A stretch of DNA of 64,000 nt from positions 1-64,000 of the forward strand of contig NZ_JAOQJL010000011.1 of assembly GCF_025566965.1 (NCBI RefSeq), written 5' to 3'. Each line of letters starts with the position of its first letter. Within the stretch, counting starts at the first letter, position 1. Origin of the DNA: Blautia_A ammoniilytica (GTDB taxonomy: Bacteria > Bacillota > Clostridia > Lachnospirales > Lachnospiraceae). Made by a program: the position numbers and the translations under genes. Below are positions 25,132 through 34,034 of the stretch, piece after piece. The notes beneath the pieces are model-generated. The model was not told the DNA's origin. It saw only the letters and a program-made list of their open reading frames with translations, and made no database searches.

Positions 25132-27039
25132 TCACTCCAAAATTCTGCCGTCACCCATTCTCCCTTGTTTTTTTAATCGAATGGTATTTTCCTGCTTTTC
25201 ATTCATCCGATAATCCAGTTCTTCTTTCATCCGGCTTCTGGCTTCTCGCATGGTTCTCTGGGAGATTCCCTGTGCTTTTGCCTTTTCATCCAGTTCCCGG
25301 ATTGTGACTGCATTTCCGTCTGCAAGCAGTTCATAGATCAGTTTCGTTCCCCGTTGCAGTTTTGTTTCTGTCGGCTTTCCTTCCTTTCCGTCCAGAAGAT
25401 CATCTGCGGAAATCTCATAAGCTCCCACCCAGCGGAATCCTTCTTCATCTCCAAGTTTAAATGCCATCGTCTCACCTGGAGGTGCAAGAGAACTTTTCTC
25501 ATGGATCAGTACTCTTGTTGTCGGGTCTTTCTTTACTTTCCCGATAAAAAGCAGGCTTCTCACCGCCGCCATGATATCAATAGAACCAAGTCCCCGGTAA
25601 GTACTCTGTGTCCCTGAAGATTTATTCAGATGTCCGATCAGCACAATCGCACAACCGGTCTTTTCAGCGATCATTCCCAGTTTCCGGAATACCGGACGGA
25701 CTTCATTTGCCCGGTTCATATCCACATCGGCACCGATAAAAGCCTGTACCGGATCAATGATTAAAAGTCTGACCTGATTCTGACGGATTGCTTTTTCAAT
25801 ACGGTCATCGGATAACGTCAATGCTTCCTCTGTATCATCAATGACCATCACCCGACTCAGGTCTGCTCCTGCTTCCACCAGCCTCGGCTTAATCGTATCT
25901 CCCATACCGTCTTCTGCAGTCTGATAGATCACATTAAAAGGTTCAATCTCTTCCATGTTCGGGAAAGTCTTACGGTTCGTGCAGGCTGCGGTCAGCATCA
26001 TGGCAAAATAAGTTTTTCCCTCTCCTGGATTGCCCTGAATAATCGTCAGTTTTCCAAATGGCAGATAGGGAAACCACAGCCATTCTACACTGGTCTGTTC
26101 AATGTCTTCATAACACAACATCGGCACCAGTTCTTCCTTCTCCGGTACTTTCATTGTAACTGTTTCAATGATTGATTTCTTCCTGTCTGCATTTTTATCA
26201 CAGAGGATTTCATTCCAGTCCTTTCGGGACGGTTTCAGACGGATGACACTGTATCCGTCCGGGATTTCTATTGCCAATTTCTCACTGGCTTCATTCCCTG
26301 CATGGTCATTATCCAGGCACAGGAAAACCGAAGTAATCTGAGGGCGTTCAGAAAGAAAAGCCATCAGTGCCGCACTGGAAATGCCACCCAGACTCAGGTA
26401 GCTCCGCTTTTTCCAGTCTTTGGGAAATAATTGGATAAAAGAAAGCAGATCAATGGCTGCTTCAAACACAAACAACTGATTATCCGTCCCTCTGTGACAG
26501 AATCCGTAAGATTTATCAGATTCAGCCACATCTCCCCGGTATTTTGTTTCACCAGTTCCCCTGCAATGGGCATATCTTGGAATACCGTCTGCATCTCTGC
26601 CAACAAACACCACATTATGGTGCTTCTTTTCTTCATAAATATCCCCACTGCCGATCCATTCCTCCACCATATTCTTTTCAATCCCTCTGTTTTCTGTCAG
26701 ATATCTGATGATTCTATCATTATTTTCCTCTTTCTCTGGTAATCGGAAGTCAGGGGACGGGGCGGGGCAGGTACTGTTCCTGCCTTCGCCTTCCTCCCCG
26801 GTTAGCATCTTGACAGCTTCCGGAAATGTGGCATTGTAAAATTCCATCACAAAATCCACCGGATAGCCACCCCTCCCCTGACTGTGCCTGTACCACCGGT
26901 TTCCGGATACCGTTACACTGTCATGCTTTTTCCAACGGTATTCCTTTCCGCTTTTCCCTAGTTGTTCTCCCTGTGCGCTCAGAAAAGAAACAAGATCTGT
27001 CTGATTTGCTCTTATAATTTGTTCTTCTGTATACTGCAT
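25132..27039 (-). CDS. Primase-helicase replication protein (Toprim + RecA-like ATPase)
   Basis: 635 aa. N-terminal primase-like region (DLVSFLSAQGEQL ... YRHSQGRGGYPVDFV) without the Cys ligands of a CHC2 zinc finger, so DUF3991-like. A Toprim domain follows (FVFEAAIDLLSF, VFLCLDNDHAGNEA). Then comes a RepA/DnaB-type ATPase with Walker A IIQGNPGEGKTYF, Walker B LLIIDPVQAFIG and an LIGHLNKSSGT sensor. The C-terminus holds a winged-helix segment. It probably starts replication of the excised IME. I prefer ATG 27039: GGAAAGG is nine nt upstream of it but abuts the earlier ATG at 27048. Confidence 0.9.
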   Translation of the reverse strand: MQYTEEQIIRANQTDLVSFLSAQGEQLGKSGKEYRWKKHDSVTVSGNRWYRHSQGRGGYPVDFVMEFYNATFPEAVKMLTGEEGEGRNSTCPAPSPDFRLPEKEENNDRIIRYLTENRGIEKNMVEEWIGSGDIYEEKKHHNVVFVGRDADGIPRYAHCRGTGETKYRGDVAESDKSYGFCHRGTDNQLFVFEAAIDLLSFIQLFPKDWKKRSYLSLGGISSAALMAFLSERPQITSVFLCLDNDHAGNEASEKLAIEIPDGYSVIRLKPSRKDWNEILCDKNADRKKSIIETVTMKVPEKEELVPMLCYEDIEQTSVEWLWFPYLPFGKLTIIQGNPGEGKTYFAMMLTAACTNRKTFPNMEEIEPFNVIYQTAEDGMGDTIKPRLVEAGADLSRVMVIDDTEEALTLSDDRIEKAIRQNQVRLLIIDPVQAFIGADVDMNRANEVRPVFRKLGMIAEKTGCAIVLIGHLNKSSGTQSTYRGLGSIDIMAAVRSLLFIGKVKKDPTTRVLIHEKSSLAPPGETMAFKLGDEEGFRWVGAYEISADDLLDGKEGKPTETKLQRGTKLIYELLADGNAVTIRELDEKAKAQGISQRTMREARSRMKEELDYRMNEKQENTIRLKKQGRMGDGRILE

Positions 27040-27077
27040 TTTGCTCATCCTTTCCCGTCTGTCCTGCTGACAGACTG

Positions 27078-28805
27078 TTATAAACTCATGTCATAGTTTC
27101 GCTTTTTCTTCACTGCCTGTTGTTTTGCATCACGCTCTGCACACTCTTTCTTTTTTTCATCCAGTTTTCTCAGAAGAGAGGTCTTCTTTTCTGGATTCTG
27201 CTCCGACTGGTTCAACGGCTGTTGCTCTGCTTTCCCGTTTTCTTCAAGAATCTCTTTCGCCTGAACTGTGTAAAATGTCGGGAACTTCACCTGCTTCTCC
27301 CTTTTTTCTTCTGAACGCCCGGAAGTATCTGCTTCTGCCATTTCCCGGTCACGTCTGGCAATATCCGCACAGCTCTGTACCTTTTTCACAAAAGTTAGTT
27401 CCTCCTGGTACGGCTGATTATCTGCTTTCAGCTCTTCGATCCCCGCCTGAAGTTCTTCTTTCTCCCGTTTCCATCTGGCAGTTGGCACTTTTCCATTTTT
27501 ATCCAGATGTTGTTTCAGTTCCCGTTCACATTTGCGGTAATAATTGATTTCTTTTTTATGCTGCTGATAATATCTCTCCCGTCTTTTCTGAAAATAGAAA
27601 TGGTTATACTCATCAATCAATGGCTGATTTGTTTTTATTACCTCTGCCATCTTTTCCAGATTCTCAAGTTCCTTTAACTGTTTCCGCTTTTCAGAAATTT
27701 CTTTTTTACTGACAGAAACAACACCGTTCAGTTCCTCAATCCGTTCCTGCAAGTCATCCATCGTTTCTATCTGATGTGTCTGAAGATAACTGATGGATTT
27801 TGCAAACTCCTGTAAATTGGAGAGATTCTTACCTCTCTGTTTCATCTCCGCATAAAAATTGGGAAGTGGTGGTCTGCCCTGTGTCTTTTTATCATAATAA
27901 TCCTGCAGGCTTTCCAGCAGTGTCGGGTTCTGCCTGCGATCCAGCTCTGCTTTCATTTCCTCATAAGCTGTCTTCATCCACTGAATGGATTCTTTCAGAG
28001 AAATAAACATCTGGTTAAACTGCCGGATTGCCCGGTTCAATTCTCCGATCACCGTTTTGATTCCCTTTTTCTCCATTGCCCGGACTTCATATCCCTCATG
28101 GATGGTCGGGATCAGGTCAATCCCCTGTTCTTTGTAGGAACGGTGGTCGATTCTGGATGCCATGTGGCACTCCCTGAATTTCCCATTTACTTTCTCTGTC
28201 CATGCCCGCCGCCATTCTTTTAAAAGCTCCGGATCATTCCATCCGGTAGTAGAAACAGCATTGAACATATCTTTTCCTTTGGCATCCTTCACCCGGTTTC
28301 CATCCTCATCAAGAATATATTCCCTTCTCTGCTTATTGCCCCAGATTCCTTCCTCTGTAAAAGGACGGATTGGGACAAGCACATGGAAATGGGGATTATC
28401 CGGTTCTTCTTCATTTTCCGCTTTTCCCTCATGGACTGCCAGATCCACGATCATGCCACGTGCCACAAACTGCTCCTGGCAGAACTCTTTTGCCAGTCTG
28501 ATATTTTCCTCAAGTGTCAATTCATTCTGCAGTGCAATGTCAAACGAATAGGCAAGCTGTGCCTTGTTGTTCCGTTCCACATGCTCCACCTCGTTCCAGA
28601 GTGTTTCCCTGTCAGTCAGACGCTCTGGCACATACTCCGGTGTCAGGATTTCTGTAAATATCACACCTGACTTGCTCGTATAATCGTGTATCTTGTTGTA
28701 ATAACTGTCAAAAATCCTCTGCCCGGAAATATAGGCTGCGGAAGCGACCACCATCTGCCCTTTCCCTCTGGATACATTCCTTACTGAAAAATGATACAGT
28801 GCCAT
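27078..28805 (-). CDS. MobA/MobL family relaxase
   Basis: 575 aa. Nicks oriT and leads the transferred strand. The N-terminal relaxase domain has MALYHFSVRNVSRGKGQMVV (active Tyr further in YISGQRIFDSYYNK) and the HxH metal motif NPHFHVLVPIRPF. The C-terminal half is a long coiled coil with many Lys and Glu. ATG 28805 overlaps the TAA of the DUF3847 gene (TAATG), suggesting translational coupling. An oriT is expected just upstream but is not identified by eye. Confidence 0.95.
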   Translation of the reverse strand: MALYHFSVRNVSRGKGQMVVASAAYISGQRIFDSYYNKIHDYTSKSGVIFTEILTPEYVPERLTDRETLWNEVEHVERNNKAQLAYSFDIALQNELTLEENIRLAKEFCQEQFVARGMIVDLAVHEGKAENEEEPDNPHFHVLVPIRPFTEEGIWGNKQRREYILDEDGNRVKDAKGKDMFNAVSTTGWNDPELLKEWRRAWTEKVNGKFRECHMASRIDHRSYKEQGIDLIPTIHEGYEVRAMEKKGIKTVIGELNRAIRQFNQMFISLKESIQWMKTAYEEMKAELDRRQNPTLLESLQDYYDKKTQGRPPLPNFYAEMKQRGKNLSNLQEFAKSISYLQTHQIETMDDLQERIEELNGVVSVSKKEISEKRKQLKELENLEKMAEVIKTNQPLIDEYNHFYFQKRRERYYQQHKKEINYYRKCERELKQHLDKNGKVPTARWKREKEELQAGIEELKADNQPYQEELTFVKKVQSCADIARRDREMAEADTSGRSEEKREKQVKFPTFYTVQAKEILEENGKAEQQPLNQSEQNPEKKTSLLRKLDEKKKECAERDAKQQAVKKKRNYDMSL

Positions 28806-29170
28806 TAACTGTCATCTCCCTTCTCTGTCTTTTTTACTGCTTCTGCAATCTGCTGTTGATCTTTGTGTAAGGCGGCTATATGAGCCTGCCGCACAATACT
28901 CTTGTTGTAACTGCTGTTCTGCAGTTGATTCATCATGTCCTGGACGTCTTCCTGTTCCAGATCTCTGGACAGCGGAAATACTTTCTCAAACTCTGCCCCT
29001 TTGACAATCAGCCGGTGGGAACGTTCCCTGCGTTCTACCAGCTTCTTCCGCTGCTCCAGAATGTTTTTGTGGTGAATTGCTGCCTCCAGTTCCTGTCTGC
29101 TCTTTTCCATGTTGGCCTTCAGTTCCTCCAATGACATGGATTCATACTTTGGATTTTTTGCTCTGCTCAT
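28805..29170 (-). CDS. DUF3847 family protein (relaxase accessory)
   Basis: 121 aa, helical and charged. MSRAKNPKYESMSLEELKANM, followed by a coiled coil and TRLI-type LIVKGAEFEKVFP, fits DUF3847, a family found directly before MobL genes. It likely assists the relaxosome. AGAAGGAG precedes ATG 29170; the open frame continues upstream but without a ribosome site. Confidence 0.8.
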   Translation of the reverse strand: MSRAKNPKYESMSLEELKANMEKSRQELEAAIHHKNILEQRKKLVERRERSHRLIVKGAEFEKVFPLSRDLEQEDVQDMMNQLQNSSYNKSIVRQAHIAALHKDQQQIAEAVKKTEKGDDS

Positions 29171-29241
29171 TTTCTTGTACTCCTTCTTTTTTCTGTAAAC
29201 AAAAAGAACCGGCTTATTCATGAATGCCGATTCCTGGGTAT

Positions 29242-29294
29242 AAAAAACTGAGGTCGTTGTCCTGTGATTAGGAAATGCTGACCTCAGCGTTTTT
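29242..29294 (-). terminator. Terminator after the DUF3990 cassette
   Basis: CTGAGGTC / GACCTCAG stem with a 24-nt loop and A/T runs on both sides. It lies between the 76-aa gene and the DUF3847-mobL pair. Confidence 0.7.
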
Positions 29295-29370
29295 GAAATA
29301 TTTAATTGTTGCTCCTTGGAATGAAAGTCTTTGTCACCATTGTCGTATAAATTTAAACTCACATCCCATA

Positions 29371-29601
29371 TCAGGATTTCTTTAATTCTTCCATATACAG
29401 TTCAGCTATATATGCCGGACCAGTGCACCACAGCTTTGTCTTCTCATCATACAGTGCTTTTCCTGTCTTTGAACACAAAAAATCTGTCAATACCTCGTTT
29501 CTGTCCTTGCCTGTCTCTTCTGCGATTTCATCTGTCACCATAGTGATCAGAAGGTCGATTGTATAATTCATTTTTTCCTTTGGAATTGTTACTTCAGCCA
29601 T
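29371..29601 (-). CDS. 76-aa helical protein, third gene of the DUF3791-DUF3990 cassette
   Basis: 76 aa, not assigned to a named family. Mostly helical: KMNYTIDLLITMVTDEIAEE, then TGKDRNEVLTDFLCSKTGKA and LYDEKTKLWCTGPAYIAELY. Its ATG overlaps the end of the DUF3990 gene by 13 nt and AAAGGTGAG lies upstream, so it is translated as part of the same unit. The acidic, helical build would suit an antitoxin or a toxin chaperone; that is inference. Confidence 0.75.
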   Translation of the reverse strand: MAEVTIPKEKMNYTIDLLITMVTDEIAEETGKDRNEVLTDFLCSKTGKALYDEKTKLWCTGPAYIAELYMEELKKS

Positions 29602-30155
29602 ATCTTCTCACCTTTCACAAATTTCAGACACTCAATAGCTGCCTCAGTTTTAAAGCAGTATTGATCTTTCAATTTATTCGGCAGCAACTGTCTGATACAG
29701 AAATCGTCTGCTACTTTATCACCTGCAGTCCCAAAAGCACCCGCAAGATAAGCGGTAAGAGTAGCGTTTGTTGCATCATCCGCAATCTTTCCTGCAATGA
29801 TATCATATTTTGCCATTTCACGTTCAACCTCAATAAACATTTTTTTCTTTCGGTGAGCGGCGATACAATGTAACCAGTCCACATCTGCATTTTCAAAAAT
29901 ATGCGTTTCAAGATTTTCTGAAAGTTTGAATTCAAAAGTTGAAATATATCCAAACTTCTGCCCCTCTTCAATTGTTCCGGTTGCGATGGCTTTGGCTATT
30001 GAGGTTCTCAGAAAACTTTCTGCCTGTTCCTTTGATGTGGTTAAATAAAATCCCTGTCCAAAATCTTTTCTCTTTGCACATTTGGCAAGATCTGGCTCTT
30101 TTACTTCACAATAACTTCCATGATAGAGAACAAATCCATCTTTTAACTCAAGCAC
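29589..30155 (-). CDS. DUF3990 protein, ADP-ribosyltransferase-like (candidate toxin)
   Basis: 188 aa. DUF3990 proteins are predicted to have an ADP-ribosyltransferase fold. Here FVLYHGSYCEV gives the His/Ser strand, KRKDFGQGFYLTTSKEQAES the Tyr strand, and the C-terminal KDQYCFKTEAAIECLKFV the Gln/Glu-type segment. The substrate is unknown. GTG 30155 overlaps the TGA of the DUF3791 gene, and the 3' end overlaps the 76-aa gene. The tight three-gene coupling resembles toxin-antitoxin or defence modules. Confidence 0.8.
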   Translation of the reverse strand: MLELKDGFVLYHGSYCEVKEPDLAKCAKRKDFGQGFYLTTSKEQAESFLRTSIAKAIATGTIEEGQKFGYISTFEFKLSENLETHIFENADVDWLHCIAAHRKKKMFIEVEREMAKYDIIAGKIADDATNATLTAYLAGAFGTAGDKVADDFCIRQLLPNKLKDQYCFKTEAAIECLKFVKGEKIWLK

Positions 30156-30372
30156 TAATCTCTATCCCCTTTCTTTGCAAAAATTCAGTAATATCTTCAA
30201 GCACAGCTTCATCGCCTTCACAATGAAAAATCCCATAGCATTTTTCTATATATCCAAGAACATCGGCTTCTTTAAACAAGTGGATAATCTGTTCAACAGG
30301 TAAATGCCACTCTTCTGAAGCAAGCCGGATTAGTCTTGTTTGCATAAAAGTAATCTCTGTTTTCTCACTCAT
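30148..30372 (-). CDS. DUF3791 protein (candidate antitoxin)
   Basis: 74 aa. TRLIRLASEEWHLPVEQII then HLFKEADVLGYIEKCYGIFH and LEDITEFLQRKGIEI is the DUF3791 outline, a small helical family that repeatedly neighbours DUF3990. AGGAGGATTC precedes ATG 30372, the first gene of the cassette. Likely an antitoxin or adaptor for DUF3990, by association only. Confidence 0.85.
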   Translation of the reverse strand: MSEKTEITFMQTRLIRLASEEWHLPVEQIIHLFKEADVLGYIEKCYGIFHCEGDEAVLEDITEFLQRKGIEISA

Positions 30373-30418
30373 TATGAATCCTCCTCATTTTCTTAGTCAG
30401 TAAAACCGGAATTGTTGA

Positions 30419-30690
30419 TTACCAAGGCATATTTCCAAATCGACTAATAAAAGTTACTGTTAGTCCGGTTTTATCAATCATTGCAAGTTTTACGATTGCG
30501 CCTGTACTGTTTGCTTTCCTCCGTCGACATTCAAATCTGTTGCCGTGGCACCTGGATCAGCGCAGTTCACCTCTTATGTCTTGGAGTCCTTTTGCATACT
30601 TCCAAAAGAACCCAGTCCGCTTGAAACATTTACGATAATAGTTTTATTTTTTCTCTCATTGTCATACAATGCACCTACTTCCCCAGAATT
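30419..30690 (-). pseudogene. Short-chain dehydrogenase/reductase, decayed remnant
   Basis: Minus strand reads ...ALYDNERKNKTIIVNVSSGL GSFGSMQ then a stop codon; continues in the same frame with VNCADPGATATDLNVDGGKQ, then a one-base frameshift to GAIVKLAMIDKTGLTVTFIS, RFGNMPW and stop. These are consecutive parts of an SDR enzyme, but the YxxxK active-site segment has been deleted. No intact gene. Confidence 0.85.
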
Positions 30691-30694
30691 TATT

Positions 30695-32206
30695 TTACCA
30701 CGTATTCTTCTGTTCGTCTGTCACCTGCATCGTATCTGCATTTACCAGATAAAAATCTACCAATTCGGTCTCGTAATTGCCATCCGGATATACTTTTTCT
30801 AACACCAGTTCTTCGCAGGAATTACCATCTGCATCTGTCTTGGAACCATTATCGTACAGACAGTATCTCACATTTACCGTATTACCGTTCTTTGTTTCCT
30901 GCGTTTCGCTGACGACAGCATAGACTTCTCCCTTTGCATTCGCCGTGTAACTGAACGCCATATTTTGAAGTGTATTCTGCTCCTGAAGGTAATTATAAAC
31001 TGCCAGCATTGCATTTTGAATTGTCAGACCATCATGCTGCCCTTCTGTCTCGTAATCTTCTATGGTATTTCCACTCTGAATATCCTCTGAATCTGTTGAA
31101 TTCTCTGTATCCAAATCCGGTAATTCTGTAGTATCCTCTTCTTGATTATCTTCTTCATCTATTGTATCCGAAGACCACCACAGACCATCCATACTCTGCA
31201 TAACAAATGGATTATTGGTTCTGTATCTCCGTTCACCACCATAATCTTCCTGCACAGTTATATACGTATATTTGCTGTCACAACCAGTCACCGTTTCTGT
31301 TCCATCCATTCCGAACACTACACTCAGACCACTCATTCCAATAATCAAAAGTGCAAATATCGCAGCAGCTCCATAGACAATTATCAATGCCACTTTGTTT
31401 TTACCGAATTGTATGGATAATGCCTGGCAATTGTGTCTGTATAAACTCACGATCCCCCAGATCAAAAGAACCGCCAGACTGATTGTAATAACAGTAATCG
31501 ATATTTCTGCGAAACGATATCTCACTTCATATCCCATATCACGTTTTATACCATACCACAATCCATAGAAGAAGGTACTATACGCAAGAACCAAAGTAAT
31601 GATACTGATCCGTATCGGATGCTCTTTTTTATCCGGCACTGCCTTCTTCAGTGCCTCTGCCATCTGCGCTGCCGCTCTCTGCTCTATCCACATAGCAAGC
31701 TCTGCTTTTGACGGATATGTGCATTTAGTATCCGGAATCCCTGCGTAACACATCTGGCTCTCTTGAATCCCTGTCGCATCTCCTGCTGCCATTGCTGTAA
31801 CCACTTTCAGGTAATAATACAACTTCAACTGTGCTGGATTGAATTTATCTATACGAATATCTGCCAGCTCCTGTGCAGCCCGTTCATAATTGTTAAGGAG
31901 TACACTCATCCGTGCCATAACCAAAAGCATCTGATTCGCTACAGCAGGGTAACGGTGATATTGCTTCTCATATAAATACCGTGCATACTCATGTCGTTCT
32001 TCCGGTGTTAACCGATAGGACTTCTTTCTATTCTGTGCCAGCATCGCAATTCGCAGACCATAAGCCAATTCCAAAATTGCAATCAGCTGGCAGATAAATG
32101 CACCAAATCCCCAGATATCCGTTGTATACCGCACATAGGTCACCAACACAATGCCTAGCATTGCCGGAATCACGATCAACCATTTTGTCCAACCTGATCT
32201 TCTCAT
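30695..32206 (-). CDS. Membrane protein of unknown function with acidic linker
   Basis: 503 aa, not recognised as a named family. Two helices at the N-terminus (about 9-55), a cytoplasmic helical region of about 140 residues with an Arg/Tyr-rich start (RLTPEERHEYARYLYEKQYH), three to four helices (about 200-300), then an extracytoplasmic part with a Glu/Asp/Thr-rich linker (SSDTIDEEDNQEEDTTELPD) and a C-terminal globular domain of about 110 residues. RBS CAGGAGATT precedes ATG 32206. It stands just upstream of the SDR remnant; its role on the IME is unknown. Confidence 0.75.
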   Translation of the reverse strand: MRRSGWTKWLIVIPAMLGIVLVTYVRYTTDIWGFGAFICQLIAILELAYGLRIAMLAQNRKKSYRLTPEERHEYARYLYEKQYHRYPAVANQMLLVMARMSVLLNNYERAAQELADIRIDKFNPAQLKLYYYLKVVTAMAAGDATGIQESQMCYAGIPDTKCTYPSKAELAMWIEQRAAAQMAEALKKAVPDKKEHPIRISIITLVLAYSTFFYGLWYGIKRDMGYEVRYRFAEISITVITISLAVLLIWGIVSLYRHNCQALSIQFGKNKVALIIVYGAAAIFALLIIGMSGLSVVFGMDGTETVTGCDSKYTYITVQEDYGGERRYRTNNPFVMQSMDGLWWSSDTIDEEDNQEEDTTELPDLDTENSTDSEDIQSGNTIEDYETEGQHDGLTIQNAMLAVYNYLQEQNTLQNMAFSYTANAKGEVYAVVSETQETKNGNTVNVRYCLYDNGSKTDADGNSCEELVLEKVYPDGNYETELVDFYLVNADTMQVTDEQKNTW

Positions 32207-32318
32207 AAAAATCTCCTGAATTGTTTTTCTGAATATAGTATATTACCGCACACACCAATCGACCATATACATATTGTGACGATGCTGTTACTTACCATAA
32301 CAGTTGCTGTTTCTAAGG

Positions 32319-32501
32319 TCATCTATTTATAGCCTGAGAAATAACTGGTTTCCCATCTCTGTCCAACAATGGAGTCAGTCCACCTGAATACCCACATGCA
32401 TGATATAAATAATTCACACCAGTTTCCTTATCCACCCATATCTCAGTAGTAGTTAATGCTCCCTGAGAATATATTTTTTCAAATCTCTCTTCTTTCGCCA
32501 T
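32319..32501 (-). CDS. DUF6440 family protein
   Basis: 60 aa. RFEKIYSQGALTTTEIWVD then KETGVNYLYHACGYSGGLTP and LLDRDGKPVI is the whole DUF6440 domain, a small beta-rich family of unknown role common in Clostridia. GGGAGG lies nine nt before ATG 32501. It stands alone. Confidence 0.85.
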   Translation of the reverse strand: MAKEERFEKIYSQGALTTTEIWVDKETGVNYLYHACGYSGGLTPLLDRDGKPVISQAINR

Positions 32502-32534
32502 TTTCAATTTCCTCCCATAATCAATTTTTCGGTT

Positions 32535-32849
32535 TTATAAAAAATGTTTCTCTGTTACTTTCTCGATTGTATCATGACATACAGTTCCATCTTCGGCAAT
32601 CGTCGATTTTCTGATAAATCTCGAATGATGCTTTAATACTCCATAAGCATACCAGTCATGGTTGCAAAATACTTTGCAGAACTCTGCATAGCCATGTTCC
32701 TTACAGGTATCGAAATACAGACACCTGCTGATTTCATAAGTAAATCCACTATCATCATCCTGCAAAATTTCTGTCTCCCAACATACCTTTTTTTCGCCCT
32801 CCAGATCATCTACCAGAGACTGTCTCACAATCTTATAGCCATTCGGCAA
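32535..32849 (-). CDS. L-2-amino-thiazoline-4-carboxylic acid hydrolase-like protein, probably 5'-damaged
   Basis: Up to 104 aa. YEISRCLYFDTCKEHGYAEF and CKVFCNHDWYAYGVLKHHSR resemble the C-terminal half of the ATC-hydrolase family (conserved CxxxxLC...FC.xD pattern). A good start ATG with GGGAG lies at about 32897 (MVTEKEKK) but is in another frame; removing one A from the run of six at about 32875 would join it to this frame. Either a frameshift mutation or sequencing error is likely; a TTG start at about 32849 is the alternative. Confidence 0.5.
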   Translation of the reverse strand: MPNGYKIVRQSLVDDLEGEKKVCWETEILQDDDSGFTYEISRCLYFDTCKEHGYAEFCKVFCNHDWYAYGVLKHHSRFIRKSTIAEDGTVCHDTIEKVTEKHFL

Positions 32850-32943
32850 TAAATCGACATGCTTTTTTCTCTTTTTCCGTTACCATATTTTCTCCCAACT
32901 TGCACACTAAGTCATAATTTTCCAAACACTAAAACTTGAATTT

Positions 32944-33369
32944 CTATTTCTGCTGCCATGCCATTACATAGTCTTTTTCTCCAGTAGCTTCATCCAAACC
33001 GCTATACTGAATCTCAAATCCTTCTCTTTGATAAAAGGATATTGCCCGTGTATTTTTTTGATATACATTTAAGATTAATTTGTTTCTTTTTCCCTTTACA
33101 TAGTTTAGCAAAATTTTACCTATACCTTGAGATTGCATTTTGGCAGAAACAAAAATACCTTCAATGTATTCGTTACTTAACCCTATAAAACCCTGTATTT
33201 CCTGTTTATCCTCGTAAACATAGACAGTTGCCTGTAATAGAAGTTCTTTTACTAACTCAAAATTACTTTTCCAATATTGAGCAGAGATAAAATAATGTGT
33301 CTTTATATTTGTATCTAACCATATTTCTGCAACTTTATTTATATCCACTTTCCGTAATTCTCTAATCAT
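32944..33369 (-). CDS. GNAT family N-acetyltransferase
   Basis: 141 aa. Transfers an acetyl group from acetyl-CoA to an unknown amine. The acetyl-CoA motif is FVSAKMQSQGIGKILLNYVK (Q/RxxGxG/A), followed by LNVYQKNTRAISFYQREGF, the usual C-terminal GNAT segment. Start ATG 33369 follows GAGGAG at an 11-nt distance. Nearest known type is the small YjaB-like acetyltransferases. Confidence 0.9.
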   Translation of the reverse strand: MIRELRKVDINKVAEIWLDTNIKTHYFISAQYWKSNFELVKELLLQATVYVYEDKQEIQGFIGLSNEYIEGIFVSAKMQSQGIGKILLNYVKGKRNKLILNVYQKNTRAISFYQREGFEIQYSGLDEATGEKDYVMAWQQK

Positions 33370-33426
33370 AACGGTGATGCTCCTCAAACTCCGATTTTCT
33401 CAATTTTTCAAACTGGAATTTACGAA

Positions 33427-33948
33427 CTACAATATCTTTTCGAGAAAAAGATGGTTTTTGTGTGCAATTACATCTCCAACTTTTTTAGAAGCACTAGCAA
33501 TTATTTCAAATCCATTTTTTTGATACAAAGATAGCGCAGGAATATTTTGACTTCCTGTATCCAAACGTAGTGCCCTGCAACTATTTTTTTGTGCTAATTC
33601 TGTAGCGAATTTTATTAGTGATGATGCAATTCCTTTACCAGACATACTCGGACGTACCATTAAAAGGTGAATTACCATTACCTCATCTTCAGATAATTTT
33701 TCTTTCCAAGGAATAGTTGCATATTCTATTGGTTGAACTTTATCAATAATGATACTTCCAACAATTGTTCCGTTTTCTTCATATACAAACAAAGCACCAG
33801 CATAAATAGCCCGTTCTGCATCATCTTTCGTTGGATAAACCCCTTTCTTAAATACAGTAAAGGCTGTATGATTCAGTTCATACTGGAAATGCTCATTGTA
33901 AGTATCTTCAATCGAATTAACATCTTTTAGTATTGCTTTTCTAATCAT
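33427..33948 (-). CDS. GNAT family N-acetyltransferase
   Basis: 173 aa. MIRKAILKDVNSIEDTYNEH at the N-terminus, acetyl-CoA site LMVRPSMSGKGIASSLIKFA, and ALRLDTGSQNIPALSLYQKN then GFEI. RBS GGAGAG precedes ATG 33948. It is adjacent to another GNAT gene on the same strand but they are not similar enough to be a recent duplication. Substrate unknown. Confidence 0.9.
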   Translation of the reverse strand: MIRKAILKDVNSIEDTYNEHFQYELNHTAFTVFKKGVYPTKDDAERAIYAGALFVYEENGTIVGSIIIDKVQPIEYATIPWKEKLSEDEVMVIHLLMVRPSMSGKGIASSLIKFATELAQKNSCRALRLDTGSQNIPALSLYQKNGFEIIASASKKVGDVIAHKNHLFLEKIL

Positions 33949-34034
33949 AAAATCTCTCCACAAATTTTGATTTCACACTTTCTTTCCCCTTATATGTCTA
34001 TATCTGAAATATTCAGTCACAAACTTTATCAGGG

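Noticed and set aside
29170..29362. N-terminal extension of the DUF3847 gene to 29362
   Set aside because: The frame is open but crosses a terminator hairpin and has no ribosome site; ATG 29170 has AGAAGGAG.
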